This document shows positions 10,643 through 20,122 of a stretch of DNA of 64,000 nucleotides, piece after piece; positions within the stretch are counted from its first letter, which is position 1, and each line of letters starts with the position of its first letter. The stretch is from Pilaira anomala (lineage: Eukaryota > Mucoromycota > Mucoromycetes > Mucorales > Mucoraceae). Position numbers and translations under genes: made by a program. The DNA is taken from assembly GCA_025716855.1 (NCBI GenBank), contig JAIXMQ010000040.1, positions 1 through 64,000 of the forward strand, written 5' to 3'. The notes beneath the pieces are model-generated. The model was not told where the DNA came from and did no database searches. It saw only the letters and a program-made list of their open reading frames with translations.

Positions 10643-12129
10643 ATGGCTATTGAAGCAAGATATTATGAAATTCTTGAAGTAGAGACTGATGCCTCTGAAA
10701 ATGAAATCAAAAAGGTAATAATATACAGTATGCTTAACATATCATGTAACTAAAAAATAAATTATTTTATCTTTAGGCTTATAGAAAATTGGTAATATAT
10801 CAATATTGACGTATGAAATATAAAAGGGCACACAAACCTCTTACACTATTTTTTTTTTTCTATAAAATAGGCCATGAAATATCATCCTGACAAGAACCCT
10901 GATGAAGGAGAAAGAGTAAACTATCAACTTTTTTTTTATACATGTATATAAATTTTCCATTAGACACTAAAAAAAAAACTTTTTTTTTTCATTTATAGTT
11001 TAAAGAAATCTCTCATGCTTATGAAATTCTTTCCGATCCAGAGACTCGTGCCACTTACGATCAATTTGGAGAAGATGGACCTGGACATGGTGGAGCAGGA
11101 GGTTATGGCATGTCTGCTGATGATCTCTTTGCCAATTTGTTTGGAGGAGGAGGAGGAGGAGGAGGAGGAGGATTTGATTTCGGTGGAGGAGATTTCTATG
11201 GCGGAGGAGGAGGTATGCCTCGTCGTCCTAGAAAGGGAGAGTCCATGAAGTATCCTTTATCTGTTACATTAGAAGACCTTTACCTTGGAAAGAAGACAAA
11301 GCTTGCATTAGAAAAGAATGTGATTTGTAGTAACTGTGAAGGTAAGGGTGGTAAGACAGGTGCCACAAAGAAATGTGGTTCTTGTAAGGGTCGTGGATTC
11401 CAAGTAGCTATGCGTCAAGTGGGTATGGGTATGATTCAACAAATGCAAGTCCCTTGTACCGATTGTGATCATACTGGTGAAGTAGCTAAAGATCGTTGTA
11501 AGAAATGTAAGGGTAAAAAGGTTACGGTTGAAAAGAAGTACTTGGATGTCTTTATTGAAAGAGGTATGGAAGATGGTCAAAAGATTGCAATGAAGGGTGA
11601 AGGTGATCAAGAACCTGGTGTTGAACCTGGAGATGTTATCCTTGTTTTAAATCAAAAGGAGCATGCTGTCTTTACAAGAGAAGGAAATGATTTACTCTGT
11701 AAAATCAAAATTTCTTTAACAGAAGCACTTTGTGGATTTGATAAAGTAATTGTGACACATTTGGATGGACGTGGTATTCAAGTGAAAAATCCTGCTGGTT
11801 CGGTTATTAAGCCTGGTATGGTGAAACGTATTCCTAATGAAGGTATGCCTACCTATAAACGTCCTGATAGTCGTGGTGATCTTTATATTGAATTCGATGT
11901 TGAATTCCCTCCTGACAATTTTGCTTCTGCCTCTCAATTATCTAACCTTGAATCTATTTTACCCAAGAGAAAGAGAGAAAGTCCTCAACAAGAATTAATT
12001 GATGAATGTCGTTTAATGGATGCTAGTATGGAAGCCTTTGGTGCTACTGCTAACTCTCGTAATGCATATGATGAAGATGATAGCGAAGAAGAAGATGGAC
12101 AAGGTGGTGTTCGTTGTGCTCAACAATAG
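10643..12129 (+). CDS. YDJ1: Type I DnaJ/Hsp40 co-chaperone with C-terminal CAAX box (Ydj1/DNAJA-like)
   Basis: Exons 10643-10714, 10777-10791, 10871-10915 and 10999-12129 give 1263 nt, 420 residues. The J domain has HPD at residues 34-36, followed by a G/F region with a long poly-Gly run (about 92-102). Four CxxCxGxG-like zinc repeats start near C154 (CSNCEGKG, CGSCKGRG, CTDCDHTG, CKKCKGKK). The C-terminal client-binding domain follows, then an acidic stretch and CAQQ, a farnesylation motif like yeast Ydj1 CASQ. It delivers unfolded clients to Hsp70 in cytosol and at ER/mitochondrial membranes. The J domain is split by three introns and exon 2 is a 15-nt microexon coding AYRKL. Confidence 0.95.
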
Positions 12130-12264
12130 ATTCCTCTTCCCAGCAAAATAAAAATTAGACACACACACACACTTTATACATATATATAAAAAAAAATAAC
12201 AAATAAATAAAAAACAATAAAATTGTGTACAATTGTAAAGAAAACAAAGTTATTTTATTTTATT

Positions 12265-12483
12265 TTAATAATCATCGTCGTCGTCTTCATCAAAAGGATC
12301 TACACGATCTTGAGGTGGAGGTGACCTTGAATCTTCTCTGTTGGCTCTTTCTCTTTCTCTTTCTCTTTGTTTTAGTGCTTGAAGTTTCTTCTGTCTATTC
12401 ACTTCTTCACAAGCATCGATCCAACCAGAATAAACGTCAACTGGTTCATCCAAATCTAAAAAAAGAGTGGTTAATATTTCTCC

Positions 12484-12530
<47 letters not shown>

Positions 12531-12882
12531 TTTACTTACAAGTGATAACGCTTTGCCAATTCACATCGCAGACCTTGCAGGTCAAAAGACCTAATTTATT
12601 TGAATGATCACTGATAAAAGAAGAGAGTTAATTTTGTTGTCTGGGACACACACGCGTGCATGGTTGTTGTTATGGAAACACCTTACATTTTAACTTCAAC
12701 ACTATTTTCATGATTACAAAAAACACAGTTAAACTGCACGTCAAGTTTATCTTTAAGTTTCTTTTGAGGCTTTCTCTTCGTCTTTCTTTTACCCTAATAG
12801 ATTTTTTTTTATTCTTTTATTTTAGAATGTTGATAATTTTATGCGCAATTTTTTTGACAGGAATAATTGATAAACTTACCAT
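12265..12882 (-). CDS. ELF1: Transcription elongation factor 1 homologue (Elf1/ELOF1)
   Basis: Exons complement 12882-12880, 12793-12687, 12610-12540 and 12455-12265 give 372 nt, 123 residues. The product starts [16 protein letters not shown], then the zinc ribbon FNCVFCNHE and [11 protein letters not shown] (two CxxC pairs), then [18 protein letters not shown], the family hallmark. A charged tail rich in Arg/Glu and ending DDDDDY extends the protein beyond the 80-residue animal form, as in yeast Elf1. It binds RNA polymerase II during elongation and in transcription-coupled repair. The first coding exon consists of the ATG alone. The intron before exon 4 holds about 40 consecutive As on the coding strand. 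Confidence 0.92.
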
Positions 12883-13081
12883 TTTTTCTTGACTTAAATA
12901 AAAAAAAGAAAGAGAGAGAAAGGTTTTTATTTAAAGTATTTTCATTTAAAAAATATTTTTATATATATTTAGTACTCAAGCTACGTGCACCTACTTTAAC
13001 CACTTTTTTATTAAAGATACGTCATAAATTGAAACCTGCAGTTTTCTTTTTTTTTTTCACATTACAAAAAAAAAAAAAAAT
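12883..13081. promoter_or_regulatory. Divergent promoter of ELF1 and snurportin
   Basis: Only 199 bp separate the two ATGs, so the genes share a promoter. It is AT-rich with T/A homopolymers (A-run 13067-13080 directly before the snurportin ATG) and a more mixed core around 12980-13045 that includes CTACGTGCACC. No known factor site can be assigned with confidence. Confidence 0.45.
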
Positions 13082-14322
13082 ATGTTTAAAGGTTTTACGT
13101 TCGAAACACCTAAACATAATGAAAATGAAAAAACAGACGAGTCAAATAAAGTATCTGAACTTACTTTTCAGTTCAGTCGTATCTCAGCAAATGAAGGAGG
13201 GACACGTTTAGAATCCTTCCAAGCTCATCGATCGCCTTTAGCAAGTCGATCTCGGTCGGAAACTCAAGAAAAACGTCGATTAGAAGCACTTGAACTTCAG
13301 AAAAAAGTAAAATAACTGGATAATTGTTTAAATTTATTGTTTTTAACCGCCTTTTTTTTTTTATCTAGCAACGTAGCATCACTATATCAAAAGCAAGACA
13401 ATTAGCTCTTGGTACACCAACAGAGGAAGAAGAAGAAGAGGGGGAGGAGGACGAGGAAGAGGAAGAAGAGGAAGTAGAAGAAGAGCGAGTAGAACGATTA
13501 AAACGAAATAGGGATATAGACGATGAAATGGAAGAAGTAAGCAAAATCATAAAAACCAATCCAAAAAATAAAAAAAAGTACAAGAAAAAGAACAAAAAGA
13601 AGAACATTTATGCGTAAAGTAGTACAGAACAAAAAAAAAAAAGATCAATTAGAATATTACTAATACATGCATTATAGGAATCAAATCATGTATGCTGAGA
13701 ATTTAGAAGGTATTCCTGATGATTTTATTGATAATTGGGTCATGATGATATGTCCAAAAGGGAAAAGATGTATGGTAACTTCTGGTAGTGGGGAGACTAT
13801 TGCACGATCAAGAGCAGGTAATATTATTGGACGTTTCCAATCCATGATACCCAACGGATCTAGGTAAGAAAGCGAGTAATATAGAGTTAAAGTTCAATAA
13901 GAGCTGATAAAAGATTAAAATGTAGCGCAAATCGTACATCCGACTTTTGTATTATGGATTGTGTATATGATGCAACACATTGGACATTTTACGTGTTAGA
14001 TATTATGTGTTGGCGTGGATACCCTATATTTGATTGTGATACCAACTTCAGGCACTTTTGGTTACAGACAAAGATTGAACCAAGTGAATTAGATAGACCC
14101 AATAATGAGAACCGATTCTATCAGTTCAAAGCATTAAAACCAGTATTTACAAATGAGACAGGAGTAGTCGCAAAGGATCCTGAAGGTTATGTCGCTCAAC
14201 AAGGATTTAATTATGAAATTGATGGCTTATTATTCTATCATCGTCAAACAAATTATCGCGGTGGAAGTACACCTTTAGTTTGTTGGGTAGCTAGAACCGA
14301 TGTAGACAAACTATTATCATAA
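13082..14322 (+). CDS. SNUPN: Snurportin-1, m3G-cap snRNP import adaptor
   Basis: Exons 13082-13306, 13369-13613, 13678-13863 and 13926-14322 give 1053 nt, 350 residues. The N-terminus has an importin-beta-binding-like basic helix (RLESFQAHRSPLASR to EKRRLEALELQKKQR). After a Glu-rich linker comes YANQIMYAENL, which matches the YANQLM entry of the cap-binding domain and fixes the donor at 13614. The cap-binding domain then runs DDFIDNWVMMICPKGKRC, MDCVYDATHWTFYVLDIMCWRG and EIDGLLFYHRQTNYRGG-STPLV. It imports 2,2,7-trimethylguanosine-capped U snRNPs into the nucleus. Budding yeast lacks it. Two alternative donors before 13614 would lose the YANQ block. Confidence 0.92.
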
Positions 14323-14470
14323 TAAAAAAAGCTTTACTTACCAATATACTTATTGACCGAGATTCGGGTGAAAAACTTAAAAATGATTATTGTGTTTATC
14401 TCCGCCATTCCAAGCTCCCTTTTTTTTTTTTTTTTTTTTTTTTTGCTTCTTTTACACAAGTAAATAAACA

Positions 14471-14788
14471 ATGTGGAAACGAGAAAGAATGATGGTTGAT
14501 GTTATGACAATACATAATACAGATGCAAAGGCGAGTTTACTACAGAATAGACAATTTTATCCCTTTCAAGGCATTCAAGACGATACGAATAACTTTTATG
14601 CAGGAAAAGAATATACACTTCAAACTAACTTGTCTAAGAAACGACCTTTATCAACTACTACTACAATTAAAACTGAATCGATAATAGCAAAAAGACAAAA
14701 ACAACAAGCTACTACAGTCTTAAAAACGAGTTATACCTTCACTTCGAAACCATATGATGTCATGGAGAATCTAATGTACTATTATTAA
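14471..14788 (+). CDS. Small hypothetical protein
   Basis: A 105-residue open frame starting MWKRERMMVDVMTIHN and ending LMYYY. It has a KKRP basic patch near residue 57, a Thr run and a KRQKQQ patch near residue 75, so nuclear location is possible. The ATG lies 26 bp after a 26-nt poly-T tract (14419-14444), the same arrangement seen before several certain genes in this window, and T-rich DNA follows the stop, which supports a real gene. It is convergent with PRE7 (about 100 bp). No family was recognised; it could be lineage specific. Confidence 0.5.
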   Translation: MWKRERMMVDVMTIHNTDAKASLLQNRQFYPFQGIQDDTNNFYAGKEYTLQTNLSKKRPLSTTTTIKTESIIAKRQKQQATTVLKTSYTFTSKPYDVMENLMYYY

Positions 14789-14888
14789 AGAATACTTTTT
14801 TTTTTATACACTGTATATTTTTATTTTATTTTTTTATATATATCATTTTGTACTATTTTTTCTTCGTTCTTTTCCTCTTTTTACTGAT

Positions 14889-15705
14889 TTAATCTCTCTT
14901 TAAAGGATGAACTTGAACTTCAACAGGTTGATCCTTACGGATAATAAAGATTTGAAGATTATCACCAGTATAAATATCACGTTCAGTAGCAGAAGTGAAA
15001 GCATCCTTTACAATCTTGAGTACTTCATCTAATTCCATCTCCTCGAACTTTCTATTTGCCATATTCTTCTTTCCAACTTGATTATCCAAAAAGGGTTGAA
15101 TTAATGCAGAAGCAGATCCACTTGCACGGAATGATTCACGTTCAAAAGATCCAATAGCGTCATAACAGTATACAGCACCTTTACCAGCGCTATCTACACC
15201 ACCTAAAATACAGAAACTGTAATAAGGGAAGAATCTCTTTTGATACAATGTGATGGATAACATTTGTGCTAAAGCTGTAACTGACATATCTTTTTCATGA
15301 GAGAATTTATACCACTATTTTAAAGGTTTAATTATTTGAATATGTTGTGAGTTTTGTTTTATATATATATATATATAGTTACCTTGAGGTTTTGATCAAG
15401 CACCTTCTTTAAAGTTAAACCATCGGCATGGAAACCATTCATGGCAATAACGGAAGTATCAGTCAAGGTATAAGATTTAGGTGAGAATCTGGAATTGATG
15501 CTATAACCAGTACTTTGTCTAGTATCAGATGCAACTACACAAAAGTCCTTTCCTGCAACAGCTAAAGAGGTACTAAAAAAAACACGTTAAAAAAAACAAT
15601 GTTCGTCTCCCCTTTTTTTTTAAAAAAAAATTACCCTCCATTATCATCATAAGGTTCAAATTTATGTTCAATAGGTACTGAGGTAGCTTCCATTGCGTAA
15701 TCCAT
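14889..15705 (-). CDS. PRE7: 20S proteasome subunit beta-6 (PSMB1/Pre7)
   Basis: Exons complement 15705-15635, 15572-15383 and 15314-14889 give 687 nt, 228 residues. The stretch [30 protein letters not shown] is the beta-6 N-terminus, a non-catalytic beta subunit with no active Thr1 triad. [38 protein letters not shown] and [15 protein letters not shown] are highly conserved in PSMB1 orthologues. It forms part of the inner beta ring of the 20S core. It is transcribed divergently from the beta-5 gene with a 261-bp shared promoter, which suggests coordinated expression of two neighbouring ring subunits. Confidence 0.93.
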
Positions 15706-15966
15706 GTTTTAATAAAAAGTTTAAAAAAAAAAAAGAAATTTTATAATAGAAAAGGGATTATAAAATACTGGACGCGCGGCAAAGTTAGACCTCAATAGCT
15801 CTCAAACTGGATTATAACCCAATAAGGTGACGTCAAAAGTGGTTCTTTGGACAAAACGGAGACACGCGTCGAGGCTTTTAAAAAAAAAAGCCTCGTCATC
15901 CATAGAATAAAAATCAAATATTATAGCACTTCTTTTCTCTTTTTTTTATAATCAATTAGTTTTATC
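15706..15966. promoter_or_regulatory. Bidirectional proteasome promoter with perfect CRE (TGACGTCA)
   Basis: This 261-bp region lies between the divergent PRE7 and PRE2 starts. It holds a perfect palindromic TGACGTCA at 15828-15835, an ACACGCGTCG block at about 15861-15871, a GCGGCAAA at 15776-15783 that partly resembles the yeast Rpn4/PACE site GGTGGCAAA, and a 10-bp inverted repeat CGAGGCTTTT / AAAAGCCTCG at 15870-15879 and 15886-15895. The centre is less AT-rich than surrounding spacers. Regulation by an ATF/CREB bZIP factor is an inference. Confidence 0.6.
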
Positions 15967-17149
15967 ATGAATAGATTTGTTAATAAATACGCATCTTCTC
16001 CTTTACACTTACCTCAAGATGAGAATTTCGGTTCGCTTTGTGGAAAATGGGATGCTGCCCAACAATTTGCTTTCCCTACATTTGACATTCCTGCTATTCA
16101 TAACGTAAGTTTTTAAAATACACGTACCTTTTTTTTTAAAAAAAAAAAACTTATTAAAATAAACTTCTATTGTATATAGCCTGTTGACTTTTTAAGAAGC
16201 GTAACTGATGAGCAATCACCTGAATACAAGATCAAGATTCAACACGGTACAACTACACTTGCTTTCCAGTTCCAAGGTGGTGTTATTGTTGCTGTTGATT
16301 CCAGAGCTACCATGGGAAATTATATTGGTAAAGCAATGAACGACATATATAACATGTTATTAGACAAACAATTCAATTTATTAATATGGTATGAATAACT
16401 TAGGTTCTCAAACTGTAAAGAAGGTAATTGAAATCAATCCTTATTTATTGGGTACAATGGCTGGTGGTGCAGCAGATTGTTCATACTGGGAGCGTGAGTT
16501 GGGAAGACGTTGTCGTTTGCATGAGTTGAGAAATAAGGAACGTATTTCAGTTGCTGCTGCATCCAAGTTATTAGCCAATATGGTTTATGCCTATAAGGGT
16601 ATGGGTCTTTCTATGGTAAGAATAGGAAATTGATATATTATTCGATAGTTATTGATTGTATCATTATTTAGGGTACTATGGTTACTGGTTGGGATAAATC
16701 TGTAAGTTGAGAGATGGGAAATAGTAAACTGTATAAATTACTAACAATATTTTTTATAAAAAAAAAGGGACCTAATCTTTTCTATGTGGATTCTGATGGT
16801 TCAAGAATAAAGGGAGATATTTTCTCTGTTGGTTCCGGTTCAACATTTGCTTATGGTGTTCTCGATACTGGATTCGATTTTGATTTATCTGTTAAAGATG
16901 CTCTCGAACTCGGAAGAAGATCTATTTACCATGCTACACATCGTGATGCTATGTCTGGTGGTTCCGTCAATTGTAAGTTCTTTTTTTTTAAAAAAAAAAA
17001 TTAATGCAATTTGACTCTTTTTTTTTTAACTCAATTTTTTTTTATTAGTATATCATGTTACTGAAGAAGGTTGGAATTATCATGGTAACCATGATGTTGG
17101 AAGTCTTCATTGGGATTATCAAGATGGTATTGCTAGTGAGATTGTTTAA
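15967..17149 (+). CDS. PRE2: 20S proteasome subunit beta-5, chymotrypsin-like (PSMB5/Pre2)
   Basis: Exons 15967-16104, 16180-16327, 16404-16615, 16672-16701, 16768-16972 and 17049-17149 give 834 nt, 277 residues. A propeptide of 69 residues ends at HG, before the catalytic T70 (mature Thr1) in HGTTTLAF. Further conserved blocks are [47 protein letters not shown] and [19 protein letters not shown]. It supplies the chymotrypsin-like activity of the 20S core. Exon 4 is 30 nt. Introns 1 and 5 each contain a T9-A11-type palindrome. Transcribed divergently from PRE7. Confidence 0.95.
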
Positions 17150-18419
17150 GCGAATACACACACACCTTTTTTTTTCTTATATATCAAAATAAAATAACTA
17201 AAAAACAGATAAATATATTACAATGCAAGTGAACTTGATTCACTTTTTTTTTAAAAGCGATTCGGACAATCAATACTCGATAATAATACACAGATTGCTT
17301 CTTGAATGTGCCACCATAAGAAAGTTGAGGAAAACTTGACGTTTGACATTTGCTTTCTTTTTTTTTTTCATTTCAAAATAAAACATTGATTTCCCTAAAA
17401 GTACCGTGCAGATCATTTTCATCTCTGTAAGAAGATTGATTGTGACTACTGAAAAAGCCAATAGATAGACTTGATGAAAACGCTTTAGGTTCTATTGAGA
17501 GCGGCTTAGAGGATAAAGGTGAAAACGGAGCCAAAGAAATGAGAAATTTTTGTTGGGGGCTGACAATAGTAGGATCTGAATAAGGTTAGCATAGGCCACT
17601 GTTGTGGGCGAGTATCATCTTAAATCCTCTTAATAAACAGGTACTCTCAAATCCCTTCTATTTTTCTACATATACAACAGTTTATCTACTCTGATTACAT
17701 AATAATTAGTACTTTTACATAAATCACATCATCGTGTTTATTGACGTAAATCTCCTTTTATATTAATTATCGGGTATCTCTGATGTATTCTAATAAACAA
17801 ATTTCTTTTTTGAAGTTATTTTCTTTTATTGCATTTTTTGATTTATATGCTCTTACTTTTCAAGTATCGAACATCACATTGTCTATAACTAAATGGAGCC
17901 CCTTCATGTTAGGAAAATGTAATGTAACGATAAGTTGCATATAATGACTAGCTGTAATCCCGTCACTAGTATACCAGCAACGGTAGCTTATCTAGGTTCC
18001 TCTTGAGTCCTAGCACCAACAAACTTCCTCTTTTTGACATTGCAGAGCCTAAATCAATAATAAATCTCTCTCAGACCATGATTCATGATTACTAGTATAT
18101 CTCGTGTGAGCTTTAGCAAGACAGGGATCATAATGAATATTGGATAAGATATTTAAATGTAGTACGAAATAAAAATACATCTCGCATGTCCCCCATATTC
18201 AACTGAATGCCCGACCACTGTCCAACGTCAATTTAATGTACATCGTGTCACATTATAAAAATAACAAAGCATCTAAAAAAAAAACCTTTGCAAATAAAAC
18301 CCACATTACACATGCGAGCCAAAAAGGTACGCGGTGTTTTCAAAAATCGATAAATTTGAGAATGGGAAACACTGTATTTGTTTTTCTTTACTTTCTTTAT
18401 ATATACATTCCTTTTTGTT
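17150..18419. other. Long intergenic region without a recognisable gene
   Basis: About 1.27 kb of spacer. It begins with a 3' UTR-like CA-repeat/AATAAA region (17155-17200). The middle (17450-17640) is less AT-rich and could be old decayed sequence, but I found no reading frame with family features. No tRNA-like T-loop or other RNA gene was seen. Confidence 0.5.
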
Positions 18420-19868
18420 ATGGTTGATACTAAGCCTCGAAATACTACTTTAAAAAAGTTGGCTAGGTGGAGCCCTTCTTCTCCTGCTGTAGCAGGTATG
18501 ACTTCTGTTCCTCCATTAAGTTCTGATGCTCCATTTACTCATGTTCATCATGATCAGTTACAACAAGGCGGTTTATATATTATTAAAATTAAACAAGTAA
18601 GCCTTGCTATGTTTGAAGGTAATAAATATAAAACAATATTTAAGAAACGAGAAAATAAATTGCTAATTTTATATTTTTCTATTTGAGTATAGGTTGGAAT
18701 GATGATATGTGTTGCTTCTCTATTCTTCGTAAGTTTTAAAACACTTTTGAGATACACGGGATTATTATATTAAAATATAATAAATAGGTTCAGAAGTAGA
18801 ACCATTGCGATGGTCCGATGCGAGGTACACTAAAAAAAAAAAAAAGAAAAAACTCGATTCAACCTTTCCTTTTCTGGTTTACTCACGTTCTTTAACTTGA
18901 TATATAGACAATTGCCTGGGGATTTTGATATCTATGACGCGTTTGATGAATGTGGCAATCCACCTATTCACTTATGGTCGAGATACCTTAAAGTACTTGT
19001 ACCTCGAAACTGGTTTTGTATGTTTGAAGAAGCTAAACGTAGACAAAGAGATTGGCATATGCGTCAACAACAACAACTTATTCGTCAAAGTATGATACAA
19101 GACCAAAGCGAATATTATTATTCTCATGGAACAGAAGAACATCAAAATCTTCAAGATCCTACTACGAATTCAGATCCATCTACTATAACAGCTGTAGCAG
19201 TTTATTCAAACACAGATGTTTCTTCCATGTCTTTAAATCATGAAAATTCAACTTCTGAATCAATTATGGCTCCCTCAGTAGTTGCATCTACTAACATCAT
19301 TGATCCTGCTATGATGAATGATGATTCATCAGTTAACCTTCGTCACCAACCATCTATGGCCTCTACTACTAACAATAACAATATTAATAACAATACACCA
19401 CGTTCGCGTGTTCTATCTCATGCACCTTCTTATACATCCAATAGTGCAGTTGAAAGATCTGGAAGTATTATGGATAGAGAACAAATTCGCCGTCATTTAG
19501 CTCCCGGTCAAGCAAAAGTCACAAGTCGTAATAACTCAGGTAGTGTTGTGACATTGGCTTCTACTGTCACCACATTATCCCCTCCAAACAAGGAATCATC
19601 ATCATCATCATCACCCCCTCATCAGACCAGTTTGGTAGGTGGTATACCAGAGGAACAAAAAGAGGTAATCAACAATTCAGAATCTCATATTTCTGTGTAT
19701 TCTACTGAATTGGATTTCCCTCATGATTCGGATAGGTTCTCGATTCGATCTGATATTTCACCAACCGTTTCAAGTCCTACACAATCTGACAGTCTAAAAC
19801 TTTCCGCTTCTTCAAAGATGCGTCAAACTAATAATAGAACCCTGGTGAAGAATCTTATTTGGGGTTAA
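18420..19868 (+). CDS. Unknown Ser/Asn-rich protein with a conserved-looking N-terminal domain
   Basis: The best model joins 18420-18618, 18693-18728, 18788-18824 and 18908-19868 (1233 nt, 410 residues). It gives a continuous, Trp/Cys-rich N-terminal segment GWNDDMCCFSILRSEVEPLR, then LPGDFDIYDAFDECGNPP, HLWSRYLKVLVPRNWFCMFEE and a basic helix KRRQRDWHMRQQQQ. After residue 155 the protein is low-complexity Ser/Thr/Asn, probably disordered, and contains several possible phosphorylation clusters. A different first donor (18597) would give a less protein-like exon 2. I do not recognise the domain. The start at 18420 follows a T-rich leader; an upstream TTG in frame is not used. Confidence 0.6.
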
Positions 19869-20122
19869 CAACAACAACAACAAACATATATATATATATA
19901 ACTATACACATGGATAATCATAAAATAAAAAATGTTAATGTGCAATATGGTCGCATTGATATTAAAAAAAAAAACATTACTTTGATATAAATTGACAATT
20001 GACTGTTTTTTTTTAATGTAAAGAGAGAATGTTATTAGAATGTGTAAAAGAGGATTGTCTTTAAAGGATAGAGAAAGAAAAAACATATGTACAAGAAAAG
20101 AAAGAGAAAAAAAGAGTTTTTT

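Noticed and set aside
13307..13607. Using donors near 13540 or 13578 for snurportin exon 2
   Set aside because: The first gives a wrong frame and the second loses the conserved YANQ entry of the cap-binding domain; the donor at 13614 restores it.
18597..18728. Donor at 18597 for exon 1 of the 18420 gene, giving VGMMICVASLFF in exon 2
   Set aside because: It looks like a short hydrophobic stretch without context, while the donor at 18619 gives a better protein (GWNDDMCCFSILR) with matching phases.
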